Positions 43,569-52,605 of a DNA stretch of 64,000 bases are shown one piece after another. A model generated the notes under the pieces. The model saw nothing but the letters and a program-made list of their open reading frames with translations, was not told the origin of the DNA and ran no database searches. The translations under genes were made by a program, and so were the position numbers. Location of the stretch: the NCBI RefSeq assembly GCF_012767755.2, contig NZ_AP023189.1:434001-498000 (forward strand), written 5' to 3'. This DNA comes from Pseudomonas tohonis. Its GTDB lineage: Bacteria > Pseudomonadota > Gammaproteobacteria > Pseudomonadales > Pseudomonadaceae. Position 1 is the stretch's first letter, and every line of letters begins with the position of its first letter.

Positions 43569-45950
43569 CTACCTGGCAGGCACCAGCTTCAGCGTTCCCT
43601 GGGTATTGGCCTTCACGTCCTCTTCGCTCATGTGCATCGGCACGTACTCGCCCTTGGCGTAGCGCTCGGCCTGGTCGTCGTAGTGGCGGTCGAAGACCAC
43701 GCCGCTCTGGCCCACCGGGTTGATGCCGATGGCGTGGGCCGGGTCGGCCATGTCGACCAGGCGGCGGGTGGAGGGGCCGTAGACCACTTCCCAGGGTGCC
43801 GGGCCGACGCGGTTGGACAGGTTGTTGGGCACCTCGTGGCCGCCGGGGGCGGCGAAGGGGCCGACGTTGAACAGCTTGTCCAGCGGCTTCTGCATGCCCA
43901 GCGGGTGGCCGTGGGTGAGGGTGTGGGCGCGGCCCCAGGCCCATTTCGAGCTGTCCGCGCCGAGGGTCTGCTTCAGGTGGGCGAGGCTGGCCTGCCAGGC
44001 GGCCTTCACCGTATCGGCGCGGGTCTCGCGGGCGTCGGTGCCGCGCACGTCCCACCAGGGCGAGTCGGCGTCGGCGGCCAGGCGCGGCAGGGCCACGTCG
44101 AGCACGCGGGTGGACAGCAGGTTGTCGAAGAAGGCGTCGCCCAGCTCGTCGTGGAAGGCGCCACGGGCCAGCTCGTAGACCAGTTGTTCGAAGACCGTCG
44201 CGGCGGTGGAGTCCAGCGGGTGGTCGCCCTGCCAGGCGGCCAGTTGCTCGACCAGGGCGCGCTCGGCGTCGTCGGCCGCGGCGGCGCGCAGGTCGCCCAG
44301 CAGCGGGGCGAGCAGGCGCGGGCCGTAGCCGGTGGCGGTCTCCAGCTGCAGGGCGCGGCTGTTGTCCTGGTCCCACTTCACGTCCTTCTGCGCGAGCAGC
44401 TGGTCCAGGCGCTGGCCGCGGTCCGGCAGGTTGTAGTAGCCGGGGATGGCGACGCCGGTGGGCGACTGCGGCTGGTAGTTGGCCGAGACGATGTAGCCGC
44501 GCTCGGGGTTCTCCTCGTGGGGGTTGGCGCTGAAGGGCAGGTAGCCGGGCTTGTCCGCCTCGCCGCTGGCACCGTCGAGGATGAAATAGGGGTTCACCCC
44601 GTCCGGGCGCTGCGGCAGCCTGGCCGAGGCCCACCAGCCGATGTCGCCGGCGGCGTTGGCCCAGACGACGTTGAGGCCGGGGGCGTGGATCTTCTCGGCG
44701 GCGCTGCGGGCCTTGTCCAGGGTGTCGGCGCGATTGAGCTGGTAGAAGGCGTCGAGGATGGGGTTCTCGGTTTCGAGGAAGGCCCACCACATGGCGATCG
44801 GGGTCTTGCCGGGGGTCGCTCCGAGGGCGTCGTTGACGATGGGGCCGTGGGGCGAGCGGCGCAAGGTCAGCTTCACCGGCTCGGCGTCCTTGACCTGGAT
44901 GGTCTCCTCGCGGCTCTGGAGGTCCACCCACTGGCCCTGGTACCAGATCTGGCCGGGGTTGTCCGGGTTGACCTTCTCGGCGATCAGGTCGAGGTCGTCG
45001 TTCTGGAACATGGTCAGGCTCCAGGCGAACTGCCCGTTGTGCCCCAGCGATGCGGTGGGGTTGAGCGCCTGGTAGTGGCCATAGAGCTCGAAGCCGGGGT
45101 AGGAGGCCTGGGCTTCGTACCACACCGCCGGGACGGCGAAGCGGATGTGCGGGTCGCCGGCCAGCAGGGGCTTGCCGCTGGCGGTGCGGCTGCCGGAGAC
45201 GGCCCAGGCGTTGCTGCCCTCGAACTGCGGCAGGCCGGCTTCCACCAGGGCCTGGTGGCTGAGGCGGGCGAGGCCGTTGAGGGCCTGCCAGTCGCTGGCG
45301 GCGAGCTTCTGCCCGACCACGCCCTCGGGGTGCCAGTCGAGGTCGAAGGCCTTGAGGTAGTCGGCGCCCAGTTCGTCACGCACGTAGGTCAGCACCGGCT
45401 CGGTGCGGAAGGCGGCGGCGAAGCTGTAGGCCATGTAGCCGGCGACGGAGAGGGTGTCTTCCACCGTGAAGGGGCGCCTGGGGATGCCCAGCAGGTCGAA
45501 TTCCACCGGTGCCGGGCGGCTGGCCTGGTACTGGTTGATGCCGTCGAGGTAGGCGGTCAGCGCCTGGGCGGCGGGGCTGTCCATGTCCATTTTCTTCGCG
45601 TAGACGGCGGCGTGCTGGCGCAGCTCCAGGGTGCGGAACATGCGGTCGGTATCGACCAGGCGGGCACCCAGCACCTCGGCCAGTTCGCCACGGGCGAGGC
45701 GGCGCAGCATCTCCATCTGGAACAGGCGGTCCTGGGCATGGACGAAGCCCAGGGCGCGGTACATGTCGGCCTCGTTGGCGGCCTGGATATGGGGCACGCC
45801 GCGTTCGTCGTAGCGGACGCTGACCGGCGCCTGCAGGTGTTCCAGGGCCAGCTCGCCGTCGCGCAGCGGCTTCTTGCCCTGGGCGTACCAGGCGCCACCG
45901 GCGGCCACTGCGGCCACGATCACGGCGAGGGCTGTGAGGGTGCGTTTCAT
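43569..45950 (-). CDS. hacB: Penicillin-acylase-family enzyme, HacB-like AHL acylase
   Basis: 793 residues from the ATG at 45950 (AAGGAG upstream), with a signal anchor or signal peptide at residues 4-22. It is an Ntn-hydrolase precursor: alpha chain with RYDERGVPHIQAANEADMYRALGFVHAQDRLFQMEMLRR (quoted only as RYDERGVPHIQA and GFVHAQDRLFQMEM), and the beta-chain nucleophile Ser246 in EGSNAWAVSG. It should self-process in the periplasm and cleave the acyl chain from N-acylhomoserine lactones or beta-lactams. By order it equals PAO1 PA0305 (HacB, an AHL acylase). An AraC gene is divergent, 106 bp away. Confidence 0.88.
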   Translation of the reverse strand: MKRTLTALAVIVAAVAAGGAWYAQGKKPLRDGELALEHLQAPVSVRYDERGVPHIQAANEADMYRALGFVHAQDRLFQMEMLRRLARGELAEVLGARLVDTDRMFRTLELRQHAAVYAKKMDMDSPAAQALTAYLDGINQYQASRPAPVEFDLLGIPRRPFTVEDTLSVAGYMAYSFAAAFRTEPVLTYVRDELGADYLKAFDLDWHPEGVVGQKLAASDWQALNGLARLSHQALVEAGLPQFEGSNAWAVSGSRTASGKPLLAGDPHIRFAVPAVWYEAQASYPGFELYGHYQALNPTASLGHNGQFAWSLTMFQNDDLDLIAEKVNPDNPGQIWYQGQWVDLQSREETIQVKDAEPVKLTLRRSPHGPIVNDALGATPGKTPIAMWWAFLETENPILDAFYQLNRADTLDKARSAAEKIHAPGLNVVWANAAGDIGWWASARLPQRPDGVNPYFILDGASGEADKPGYLPFSANPHEENPERGYIVSANYQPQSPTGVAIPGYYNLPDRGQRLDQLLAQKDVKWDQDNSRALQLETATGYGPRLLAPLLGDLRAAAADDAERALVEQLAAWQGDHPLDSTAATVFEQLVYELARGAFHDELGDAFFDNLLSTRVLDVALPRLAADADSPWWDVRGTDARETRADTVKAAWQASLAHLKQTLGADSSKWAWGRAHTLTHGHPLGMQKPLDKLFNVGPFAAPGGHEVPNNLSNRVGPAPWEVVYGPSTRRLVDMADPAHAIGINPVGQSGVVFDRHYDDQAERYAKGEYVPMHMSEEDVKANTQGTLKLVPAR

Positions 45951-46056
45951 GGAGGGTTCTCCTTGTTGTAGTGGGCGCATTCTGCGCAGCCGGGAGCACG
46001 CTCGCATTGACCAAATGCAGCGAAGCGCAAAGCATAGGGTCAAAACCGGAGGCCCC

Positions 46057-47076
46057 ATGATCCCGCCCCTGCTGCCACGCACCGCGCTCACCCATTCCTC
46101 GACCCTGCGCCGCCTGCTCTACGAGGCGCTGGCCGAACTCGGCCTGGACCCGACCGACACCTACCGCCGGGTGTACGGCCAGCCGCCGTCGGTGCCCTGG
46201 CTGGACGGCCGCGAGGACCACGACAGCGCGCCGCGTTTCTGGCAGGCGCTGGCAGCCATCACCGGCGACGAGGACATCGGCCTGCACCTGGCCGAGGTGA
46301 TGCGCCCGCGCCCCATGGACGTGATGGGCTACCTGCTGCAGTCGGCGCGTGACCTGCGCCAGGGCCTCGACGCCTTCGTGCGCTACCAGCATGTGGTTTC
46401 CGGGGGCTTCGCCGCGCGCCTGGAGGAGGACGGCGAGCAGGCGCGCCTGGTGATCGACCTGCACTACCGGGGCATCGGCCACCTGCGCCAGCAGGTCGAG
46501 TGCGTGGCGTTGCTGATGCAGCGGACCCTCGCCAGCATCATCGGCGGCCCGTTGCCGGTGCTCGGCGTGACCTTCCGCCACCCGCGCCCGCGGCGTCTGG
46601 GGGAGCATCGGCGGCTGTTCGCCATGGAGCCGTCGTTCGGCCAGCCCCACGACGCCCTGGTGCTGCCCCGCGAGCTGCTCGGCCGGCCCCTGGGCAGCGC
46701 CAGCCCGCGGGTGTTCGAGGTGCTGCTGCAGGAGGCCGCGCTGCAGCTGGAGCAACTGGTGGAGAACCAGTTGCTGGAGCGGGTGCGCTACTGGCTGGCG
46801 CTGCACATGGAGCGTGGCGAATGCACCCTGGCCGCCTGCGCCGCCGCGCTGGGGCTCGGCCGCAGCGCCCTGCAGCGCAGCCTGGCGGAGCAGGGCAGCA
46901 GTTTCCGGGCGCTGCACGACGAGGCACGGCGCATGCGCGCGCGGGAGCTGCTGGCCGAGGGGCAGGGCATTCGCGAGGTGGCCCGGGCCTGCGGCTTCGC
47001 CGAGCTGTCGCCCTTCTACCGCGCCTTCCGCCGTTGGGAAGGGGGCACTCCGCGGGGCCTGGGGCGCGACGCCTGA
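46057..47076 (+). CDS. AraC-family transcriptional regulator
   Basis: 339 residues from the ATG at 46057 with GGAGG at 46048-46052. The N-terminal half (HSSTLRRLLYEALAELGLD to about residue 180) is the arabinose-binding-like domain of OruR/ArgR-type AraC proteins, and the C-terminal double HTH begins near residue 240 (CTLAACAAALGLGRSALQRSL, then FAELSPFYRAFRRWEG). It is divergent from the hacB-like acylase, as in PAO1 from memory, and is its likely regulator. Confidence 0.9.
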   Translation: MIPPLLPRTALTHSSTLRRLLYEALAELGLDPTDTYRRVYGQPPSVPWLDGREDHDSAPRFWQALAAITGDEDIGLHLAEVMRPRPMDVMGYLLQSARDLRQGLDAFVRYQHVVSGGFAARLEEDGEQARLVIDLHYRGIGHLRQQVECVALLMQRTLASIIGGPLPVLGVTFRHPRPRRLGEHRRLFAMEPSFGQPHDALVLPRELLGRPLGSASPRVFEVLLQEAALQLEQLVENQLLERVRYWLALHMERGECTLAACAAALGLGRSALQRSLAEQGSSFRALHDEARRMRARELLAEGQGIREVARACGFAELSPFYRAFRRWEGGTPRGLGRDA

Positions 47077-47191
47077 GCGCCTGCGCTGGACTATGCTCGG
47101 TCAACCGCTCGCGCGGTGAACCGGCGTATCAGGGAGGGAACGCCGTACGGGCAGGGAGGCGGTCGATCCCACCCGGACGAGGGTTGTCGGG

Positions 47192-47983
47192 ATGTCCTAC
47201 CGACTCATCGCAGGTTGCCTGCTGGCGGCCAGTCTCGGTCTCGAAGCTTCCGAGCCGGTGAAGATCTGCCTGGGCGACAGCAACGAATGGCCGCCCTACA
47301 CCTTCTGGGAGCGCCGGGATGGCCAGGCGGACCGCGAGCGCCTCAGCGGTTCGGCGACGACCCTGGTGCTCACTGCCCTGGATCGCCTCGGGCTGGCCTA
47401 CCAGGTGACCTACTGGCCCTGGGCGCGGGTGCAGCAGGAGCTGGCCGGCTTCGCCGAGCGCGGCCGTTGCGAGATGACCTGGGACGCCAGCTACACCCGC
47501 GAGCGCGCCGCCTTCGCCCACTACAGCGAGCCGCTCTACCGCACCCGCCTGGGGCTGTTCTATTCGAAGCAGCGCTTCCCCCGCTCCCCCGGCATCAACG
47601 GCGCCGCAGCCCTGAGCAACTTCCGCCTGTGCGGGGTGATCGGCTACAACTACGAGCCCTACGGCCTGGTGCGCGAGCCCACGCGCTACGCCAGCGTGCA
47701 GCAGAACCTCGACCTGCTGCAGCACCTGCGCTGCGACTTCTTCCCCAGCGAGATCGAACCCCTCTACGGCGGCATCGCCCTGGGGGCGTACCAGGCGCAC
47801 CCCGACCTCGGTTTCGTCGAGCTGCCGGCCAGCAAGGCTTTCTACCTGCTGCTGAGCAAGGGCTCGCCCCGGGGCGAGCAGCTGCTGCAGGCACTGAACC
47901 GGGAATTGCAGGTGTTGCGCGAGAGCGGCGAGGCCGAGGCCATCTTCCAGCGCTTCCAGCCGGTGCAGTTGAAGGAGCGCTGA
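47192..47983 (+). CDS. Periplasmic amino-acid-binding-like protein (SBP family 3), orphan
   Basis: 263 residues with a signal peptide (cleavage near LGLEASE, about residue 20). The mature start VKICLGDSNEWPPYTFWER and the TLVLTALDRLGLAYQVTYWPW stretch indicate SBP family 3. Cys residues at KICLG, GRCEM, FRLCGV and HLRCDFF are more numerous than usual and could form disulfides. No transporter subunits adjoin it. It may sense or bind an amino-acid-like ligand. It ends 7 bp from a convergent gene. Confidence 0.85.
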   Translation: MSYRLIAGCLLAASLGLEASEPVKICLGDSNEWPPYTFWERRDGQADRERLSGSATTLVLTALDRLGLAYQVTYWPWARVQQELAGFAERGRCEMTWDASYTRERAAFAHYSEPLYRTRLGLFYSKQRFPRSPGINGAAALSNFRLCGVIGYNYEPYGLVREPTRYASVQQNLDLLQHLRCDFFPSEIEPLYGGIALGAYQAHPDLGFVELPASKAFYLLLSKGSPRGEQLLQALNRELQVLRESGEAEAIFQRFQPVQLKER

Positions 47984-47990
47984 GCGCAGG

Positions 47991-48572
47991 TCAGTGCGCT
48001 GTTTCGTCGGCCCAGGCGCAGAAGCAGCCGACTGCCAGGGTGTTGCTGGCCTCCACCGGGCGATCGGCCATCAGCGCTTCGAGCACCGGCTCGATGAAGC
48101 TGTTGGCGGAATTGCAGGTCAGCCCCTCGCTGTAGGGGCCGAAGTAGGCGAGGCGGCCCTGGCGGTCCCAGATCGCCACCGCAGGGCTGGCCGGCAGTTG
48201 CTCGCTGCCCGGCAGTGCCTCGATCTCGCGCAGGGCCTGGAGGTTGGCCGGCAGGTTCCCCTCGCTGCCGGGCTTGCGCACCCGGTAGAAGTCGACGCCA
48301 CGTGGCCCATAGCGTTCCAGCAGTTCCGCCAGGTGCTGCTGGTTGCCGACGTTGCAGGGGCAGGCCGGGTCCCAGAAGTGCACCAGGCGGATGTGGCCCT
48401 CGCCGGCCAGCGCCGCCGGCAGCTGCAGGTTGGCGCCGGAGAACACCGCCGCGCGCTGGTCGAAGGGGCGCAGGTAGTGGCCTTCGAACCACCAGAAGGC
48501 GACGGCCATGGCCACCAGCCAGAGGGCGACGAGGATCAGGCCGAGCAGGGTCTTGCGGGTGGGGCGGCGCAT
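47991..48572 (-). CDS. Membrane-anchored thioredoxin-like protein (DUF6436-like)
   Basis: 193 residues with an N-terminal membrane anchor (LLGLILVALWLVAMAVAFWW, about residues 9-28). The periplasmic part has a thioredoxin-like CPC motif in HFWDPACPCNVGNQQHL and a C-terminal GCFCAW pair. This could be a dithiol oxidoreductase or a metal-binding redox protein. Neighbours give no clear partner. The family is annotated as DUF6436 in pseudomonads, to my memory; function unknown. Confidence 0.8.
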   Translation of the reverse strand: MRRPTRKTLLGLILVALWLVAMAVAFWWFEGHYLRPFDQRAAVFSGANLQLPAALAGEGHIRLVHFWDPACPCNVGNQQHLAELLERYGPRGVDFYRVRKPGSEGNLPANLQALREIEALPGSEQLPASPAVAIWDRQGRLAYFGPYSEGLTCNSANSFIEPVLEALMADRPVEASNTLAVGCFCAWADETAH

Positions 48573-48706
48573 GGGGGAACCGGTCAGGTGGGGGCCGATA
48601 GCTTGCCATGAGCGGCCGCTCAGCTGAATATCGGCAGCCTTCGCCGCCCGTGCTGCCGTGACCGCCCGGTCCGGCCGCGCCCCTGCACAGCCCCTTGGAA
48701 GTACCG

Positions 48707-49651
48707 ATGCCAGACGCCCCGAACCCCGATCAGCTGCGCGCGCTCCTGCGACCCTTGGCCGCAGAGGGGGACGAGCCGGAAATGTTCAGGGCCTACCGTG
48801 CCTACTACGGGCTGGACTTCCCGGCGCGTGGGGACGGCGTGCGCAGCCGCCTGGGCTGCGTGCAGGTCGCCGGCTATTGCGTGGCCACCCAGGCCTGGTG
48901 GCCACGGGAGCCGCGCGGCACGCTCGTGTTGCTGCATGGCTACTACGACCACATGGGGCTTTACCGCCACGTGATCGACTGGGCGCTGGGGCTGGGCTTC
49001 GCGGTGATCGCCTGCGACCTGCCGGGCCACGGCCTGTCCAGCGGCGCGCCGGCGAGCATCGGTGACTTCGCCGAGTACCAGGCCACCCTCACGGCGCTGC
49101 TGGGCGAGGCCGGGCGCCTGCAACTGCCCGCGCCCTGGCACCTGGCCGGGCAGAGCACCGGCGGGGCGATCATCCTCGACTTCCTGCTCAACGGCGCGGT
49201 GCCCGACGGGCTCGGCCGCAGCCTGCTGTTCGCGCCCCTGGTGCGCCCCCGCGCCTGGGGCTGGTCGAAATTCAGCTACCGCATGCTGCGGCCCTTCGTG
49301 GAGTCCATCCCGCGGCGTTTCAGCGTCAACTCCAGCGATGCCGAGTTCATCGACTTCCTCCACAACCGCGACCCGCTGCAGCCGCGCAACCTGCCCACCG
49401 CCTGGGTCGGCGCGCTGGCGCGCTGGGTGCCGCGCATCGAGGCGTCGGCGCCCTGTGGGCACAGCCCGCTGGTGATCCAGGGCGACGCCGACATGACGGT
49501 GGACTGGCGGCACAACCTCAGGGTGCTGGATGGAAAGTTCGCCAGTCCCGAGGTGCTGATGCTGGAGGGGGCGGGGCACCACCTGGTGAACGAGGCGGCG
49601 CATTACCGAGAGCGCTATTTCGCCTTCCTGCGCGAGCGCCTGGGGCTCTAG
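48707..49651 (+). CDS. Alpha/beta-hydrolase, lysophospholipase-like
   Basis: 314 residues from the ATG at 48707 (a TTG in frame at 48695 is unlikely). The catalytic triad is Ser150 in LAGQSTGGAI, an Asp in IQGDADMTVDW and His in EGAGHHLVNE. The oxyanion region is LLHGYYDHMG. This fits serine aminopeptidase S33/lysophospholipase PldB-like hydrolases. No signal peptide is seen, so it is cytoplasmic. It acts alone; the neighbours are convergent or divergent. Confidence 0.88.
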   Translation: MPDAPNPDQLRALLRPLAAEGDEPEMFRAYRAYYGLDFPARGDGVRSRLGCVQVAGYCVATQAWWPREPRGTLVLLHGYYDHMGLYRHVIDWALGLGFAVIACDLPGHGLSSGAPASIGDFAEYQATLTALLGEAGRLQLPAPWHLAGQSTGGAIILDFLLNGAVPDGLGRSLLFAPLVRPRAWGWSKFSYRMLRPFVESIPRRFSVNSSDAEFIDFLHNRDPLQPRNLPTAWVGALARWVPRIEASAPCGHSPLVIQGDADMTVDWRHNLRVLDGKFASPEVLMLEGAGHHLVNEAAHYRERYFAFLRERLGL

Positions 49652-49714
49652 GTCGGCGTCGAGCCGCCGCGAGGTGCGGCATGCGCACTGCGGCAGCTCG
49701 AAGAGAGGACGGGC

Positions 49715-50482
49715 TCAGTAACCCTGCTGCGCCGGCGCCAGGCTGGCGGCGTCCTGGCCCACGGCGAGCCCGGCACGCACGGCGGCCAGGGCGGCCTGGT
49801 AGTAGGCCTTGCCCTGTGCGGACTCGGCGAAGGTGACGAACTCCTCCAGCTCCGGATCGGACAGGTCGCGATAGACATAGAGCAGGGTGTTGTCGAGGTC
49901 GTTGCTGATCTGCTGCATCACCCGCTGGCGCTGGCTTTCCAGCAGGCCCTGGGCCTGGCCGCCGCCGAGCAGGCCGGGCAGCATCTGGCTGAGGCTGTCG
50001 GCGGCGACCCCGGCCAGGGCCAGGCTGACTTCGGCACCGGCTTCCTTGGCCGGCAGCGCCTGGGCCAGGTGGCGCACCTGCAGGCGGCGGGTGGCGCTGG
50101 CGTCGATGCGCGGCAGGCCGTTGGCGTTCTTGGCCAACTGGTCGCGGCGGGTGGCGAGCACTTCGGCGGCGGTGATCTTGCGGCCCAGTTCGGACTGGAA
50201 GAAGGCCAGCGCGGGGCGCGGGTCCTGCAGCTGGCTGCGCAGGGCGGCCTGGGCGCGCTGGTCGATGGCCTGGGCCTGGAAGCGCTGGTTGCTGTTCTCC
50301 ACCAGCGCCTGGTAGACGGCGGGTGGCAGGGTCTTCTGGTAGCGCTGCTGGGCGGCCGCCAGGGCGTCGTTGAAGTGCGCCCGCTGCTCCGGCCAGCCCG
50401 CCGCCTGGTACAGGCTGGCGTGGTCGTCGGCCAGCGCCGGCAGACCGATGAGCAGGAAGGTGACGGCAAGAAGCAGGCGCAT
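49715..50482 (-). CDS. DUF2059-domain secreted protein
   Basis: 255 residues with a signal peptide (LLLAVTFLLIGLPALADD, cleavage near residue 18). The rest is helical, with the C-terminal DLSDPELEEFVTFAESAQGKAYYQAAL region (quoted in part: ELEEFVTFAESAQGKAYY) that matches DUF2059. Function unknown; probably periplasmic. It is a single gene, with 239 bp upstream before the divergent oxygenase. Confidence 0.8.
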   Translation of the reverse strand: MRLLLAVTFLLIGLPALADDHASLYQAAGWPEQRAHFNDALAAAQQRYQKTLPPAVYQALVENSNQRFQAQAIDQRAQAALRSQLQDPRPALAFFQSELGRKITAAEVLATRRDQLAKNANGLPRIDASATRRLQVRHLAQALPAKEAGAEVSLALAGVAADSLSQMLPGLLGGGQAQGLLESQRQRVMQQISNDLDNTLLYVYRDLSDPELEEFVTFAESAQGKAYYQAALAAVRAGLAVGQDAASLAPAQQGY

Positions 50483-50689
50483 GGTGACTCCTGGAGGCGC
50501 TATCCGGTGTTGTTCTAGGACCCCGGGGCTGCGGGTTCGGTTCGGCCGGGGGGATGGGCTGCATGACGGGAGGGGGCGGCTGCCGGGGCTCCGGCCATGA
50601 TGGCGCGGGGGCTATTCTCCGTGGTGCTGCCGGGGCTTGTCGAGGCGCGCAGGGGGTGGAGTCAGAAATTTATCAGAACGCTGTAGGCG

Positions 50690-50714
50690 GCATTCTGCGG
50701 CCTGATTAGAATGC
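50690..50714 (+). promoter_or_regulatory. Inverted repeat just before the 2OG oxygenase start
   Basis: GCATTCT and AGAATGC, spaced by 11 nt, end 7 bp before the start codon at 50722. It could be an operator or an mRNA hairpin that covers the translation start. Confidence 0.45.
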
Positions 50715-50721
50715 GCCGACC

Positions 50722-51345
50722 ATGCCGAATCCCCACGCTTTCATCCCCTTCGAGCCCACCAGTGACGACATCGCCCAGCGCGGCTGGTCGTTGCAGCGGG
50801 ACGCCATCGACGCCGATCTGGTCGCCGCCCTGGCCCGTGAATGCCGTGCCAGGGCGGCGGCGGGCGAGCTGAGCCCGGCGGGGATCGGCCGTGGCGATGG
50901 CCAGCAGGTGCGCGAAGGCATCCGTGGCGACCGCATCGACTGGCTGGAGCCCGGCCAGGCCGAGCCCTGCGATCGCTACCTGGCGCTGATGGACGAGCTG
51001 CGGCTGCGCCTGAACCGCGAACTGTTCCTGGGGCTGGAGGACTTCGAGGCGCACTTCGCCCTCTATCCGCCGGGCGCCTTCTACCAGAAGCACCTGGATC
51101 GCTTCCGCGACGATGATCGCCGCGCGGTTTCGGCGGTGCTCTACCTCAATCCCGAGTGGTTGCCCGGCGAGGGCGGCGAGCTGCGCCTGTACCTGGACGA
51201 CGGCTCGACGCGCGACGTGCTGCCCGAGGCCGGCACCCTGGTGGTGTTCCTCTCTGGCGAGCTGCCCCACGAGGTGCTGCCGGCCAGCCGCGAGCGCCTC
51301 TCGCTCACCGGCTGGTTCCGCCGCCGCGGTGACGGCCCGCTCTGA
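50722..51345 (+). CDS. 2-oxoglutarate/Fe(II)-dependent oxygenase
   Basis: 207 residues. The iron ligands His124 and Asp126 (YQKHLDRF) and His183 (LPHEVLPA), and the 2-oxoglutarate arginine in ASRERLSLTGW, give the HxD...H...R pattern of prolyl-4-hydroxylase-like enzymes. They hydroxylate proteins or small molecules using oxygen and 2-oxoglutarate. The gene is monocistronic. It resembles pseudomonad PHD-type prolyl hydroxylases, one of which acts on EF-Tu; by length and motifs that is possible here. Confidence 0.88.
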   Translation: MPNPHAFIPFEPTSDDIAQRGWSLQRDAIDADLVAALARECRARAAAGELSPAGIGRGDGQQVREGIRGDRIDWLEPGQAEPCDRYLALMDELRLRLNRELFLGLEDFEAHFALYPPGAFYQKHLDRFRDDDRRAVSAVLYLNPEWLPGEGGELRLYLDDGSTRDVLPEAGTLVVFLSGELPHEVLPASRERLSLTGWFRRRGDGPL

Positions 51346-51357
51346 GGTGCGCGGGGC

Positions 51358-51915
51358 TCAGTGGCCCCAGACCTTGATGGTGCCGCGCAGGTCGACGATG
51401 TCGCGGATCTCGATATTGCCCAGGCTGCTGTCGCCCACGTACATGTCGGCGCCGACCCGCATGCGGATGCGCTGGGCGGGCAGGCCCGACTGGAGCAGTT
51501 GGTCGTTGATGGTGGTCAGGTCCGGCAGGGTGAGCACCAGTTGGTCCTTGCCGCTGGCGTTCTTGACCACGTCGATCATCAGGGTCGGCTGGTTGACGCC
51601 GAAGATCGGCAGGGTCAGGCCGAGCTGCGCCGGCCCCAGGGCGAAGCTGCCGCCGGCGCCATTGGGGCAGGCGCTGGGGCTGTCGCAGCCGTTGTCGATG
51701 CGGATGTTGCGCAGCGAGGCGCTGTTGCCGCTGTCCGTCCAGCTCAGCTTGTCGATGCGTGCCATCACGTCCAGGCGGATGCTGATCCCGGCCTGGCCGG
51801 TGACGTCGGCCATCTGCTGGTTGTCGAGGGATTCCATGGCGGCCTGGCCGGTGGCGCAGAACAGCAGGGCGGAGCAGGCGAGGAGCGGGTGCAGGATCGT
51901 TCTTGTTATGGGCAT
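51358..51915 (-). CDS. Secreted protein with DVTGQAGI motif (DUF6160/FilA-like)
   Basis: 185 residues from the ATG at 51915 (AAGGA upstream); the in-frame reading back to 52014 is rejected. The signal peptide ends near ATGQAAME (about residue 24). Directly after comes LDNQQMADVTGQAGISI, a motif found at the mature N terminus of a family of exported pseudomonad and Acinetobacter proteins. The remainder is rich in beta-strand-like hydrophobic alternation. Function unknown. It lies 12 bp after a convergent gene. Confidence 0.75.
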   Translation of the reverse strand: MPITRTILHPLLACSALLFCATGQAAMESLDNQQMADVTGQAGISIRLDVMARIDKLSWTDSGNSASLRNIRIDNGCDSPSACPNGAGGSFALGPAQLGLTLPIFGVNQPTLMIDVVKNASGKDQLVLTLPDLTTINDQLLQSGLPAQRIRMRVGADMYVGDSSLGNIEIRDIVDLRGTIKVWGH

Positions 51916-52107
51916 GACGGCTGTCCTTCGCGGGTTGGCCGGCGCAGTCTGGTGAGACCCCTGCCGCTGCGCCAGTGCCCGCTGGCGCTTCCCGCCTAAG
52001 GATGGGCCAGCCAAAGGCTGGCGCCGGCCCGCGCAGCCGGGGGGTGTTACGTGCGGTGACCGTCGCGGCGTGGCGCGCTAGGCTGGCGCCCTTCGAGGAG
52101 TGATTTC

Positions 52108-52605
52108 ATGCAGAAGATTCTGGTCAGCCGCTGCCTGTTGGGGCAGCGGGTGCGATATGACGGCGGCGCCCACGGGCCCTTCGATTTGCTGCAGCGCTGG
52201 CAGGACGAGGGGCGCATCGTGCCGGTGTGCCCGGAAGTCGCCGGCGGCCTGCCGACGCCCCGCGCGCCGGCCGAGGTGCCCGGTGGGCAGGGGGCGCAGG
52301 TGCTGGAGGGGCGGATGCCGGTGCTGACCGACGGCGGCGAGGATGTCACCGCCGAGTTCGTCGCCGGGGCGCGCATCGCCCTGGAGCTGGTGCGCCGCCA
52401 CGGCATCGGCGTCGCGGTGCTCAAGGCGCGCAGCCCTTCCTGCGGCAACGAGGAGGCCTATGACGGCACCTTCAGCGGCACCCGCGTGCCGGGGGAGGGG
52501 GTGACGGCCGCGCTGCTGCGTGCCGAGGGCGTGCGGGTGTTCAACGAGACGCAGCTGGACGCCGCCGCCCGCTACCTGGCCACGCTGGAGGGCGCGCCGG
52601 GCTAG
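52108..52605 (+). CDS. DUF523-family protein
   Basis: 165 residues. It matches DUF523: QKILVSRCLLGQRVRYDGG at the start, VPVCPEVAGGLPTPR, and KARSPSCGNEEAYDGTFSG with conserved cysteines. The family is widespread and its function is unknown; the cysteines suggest metal or Fe-S binding. Start preceded by GAGGAG. Its stop codon shares the CTAG at 52602-52605 with the stop of the convergent gene. Confidence 0.88.
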   Translation: MQKILVSRCLLGQRVRYDGGAHGPFDLLQRWQDEGRIVPVCPEVAGGLPTPRAPAEVPGGQGAQVLEGRMPVLTDGGEDVTAEFVAGARIALELVRRHGIGVAVLKARSPSCGNEEAYDGTFSGTRVPGEGVTAALLRAEGVRVFNETQLDAAARYLATLEGAPG

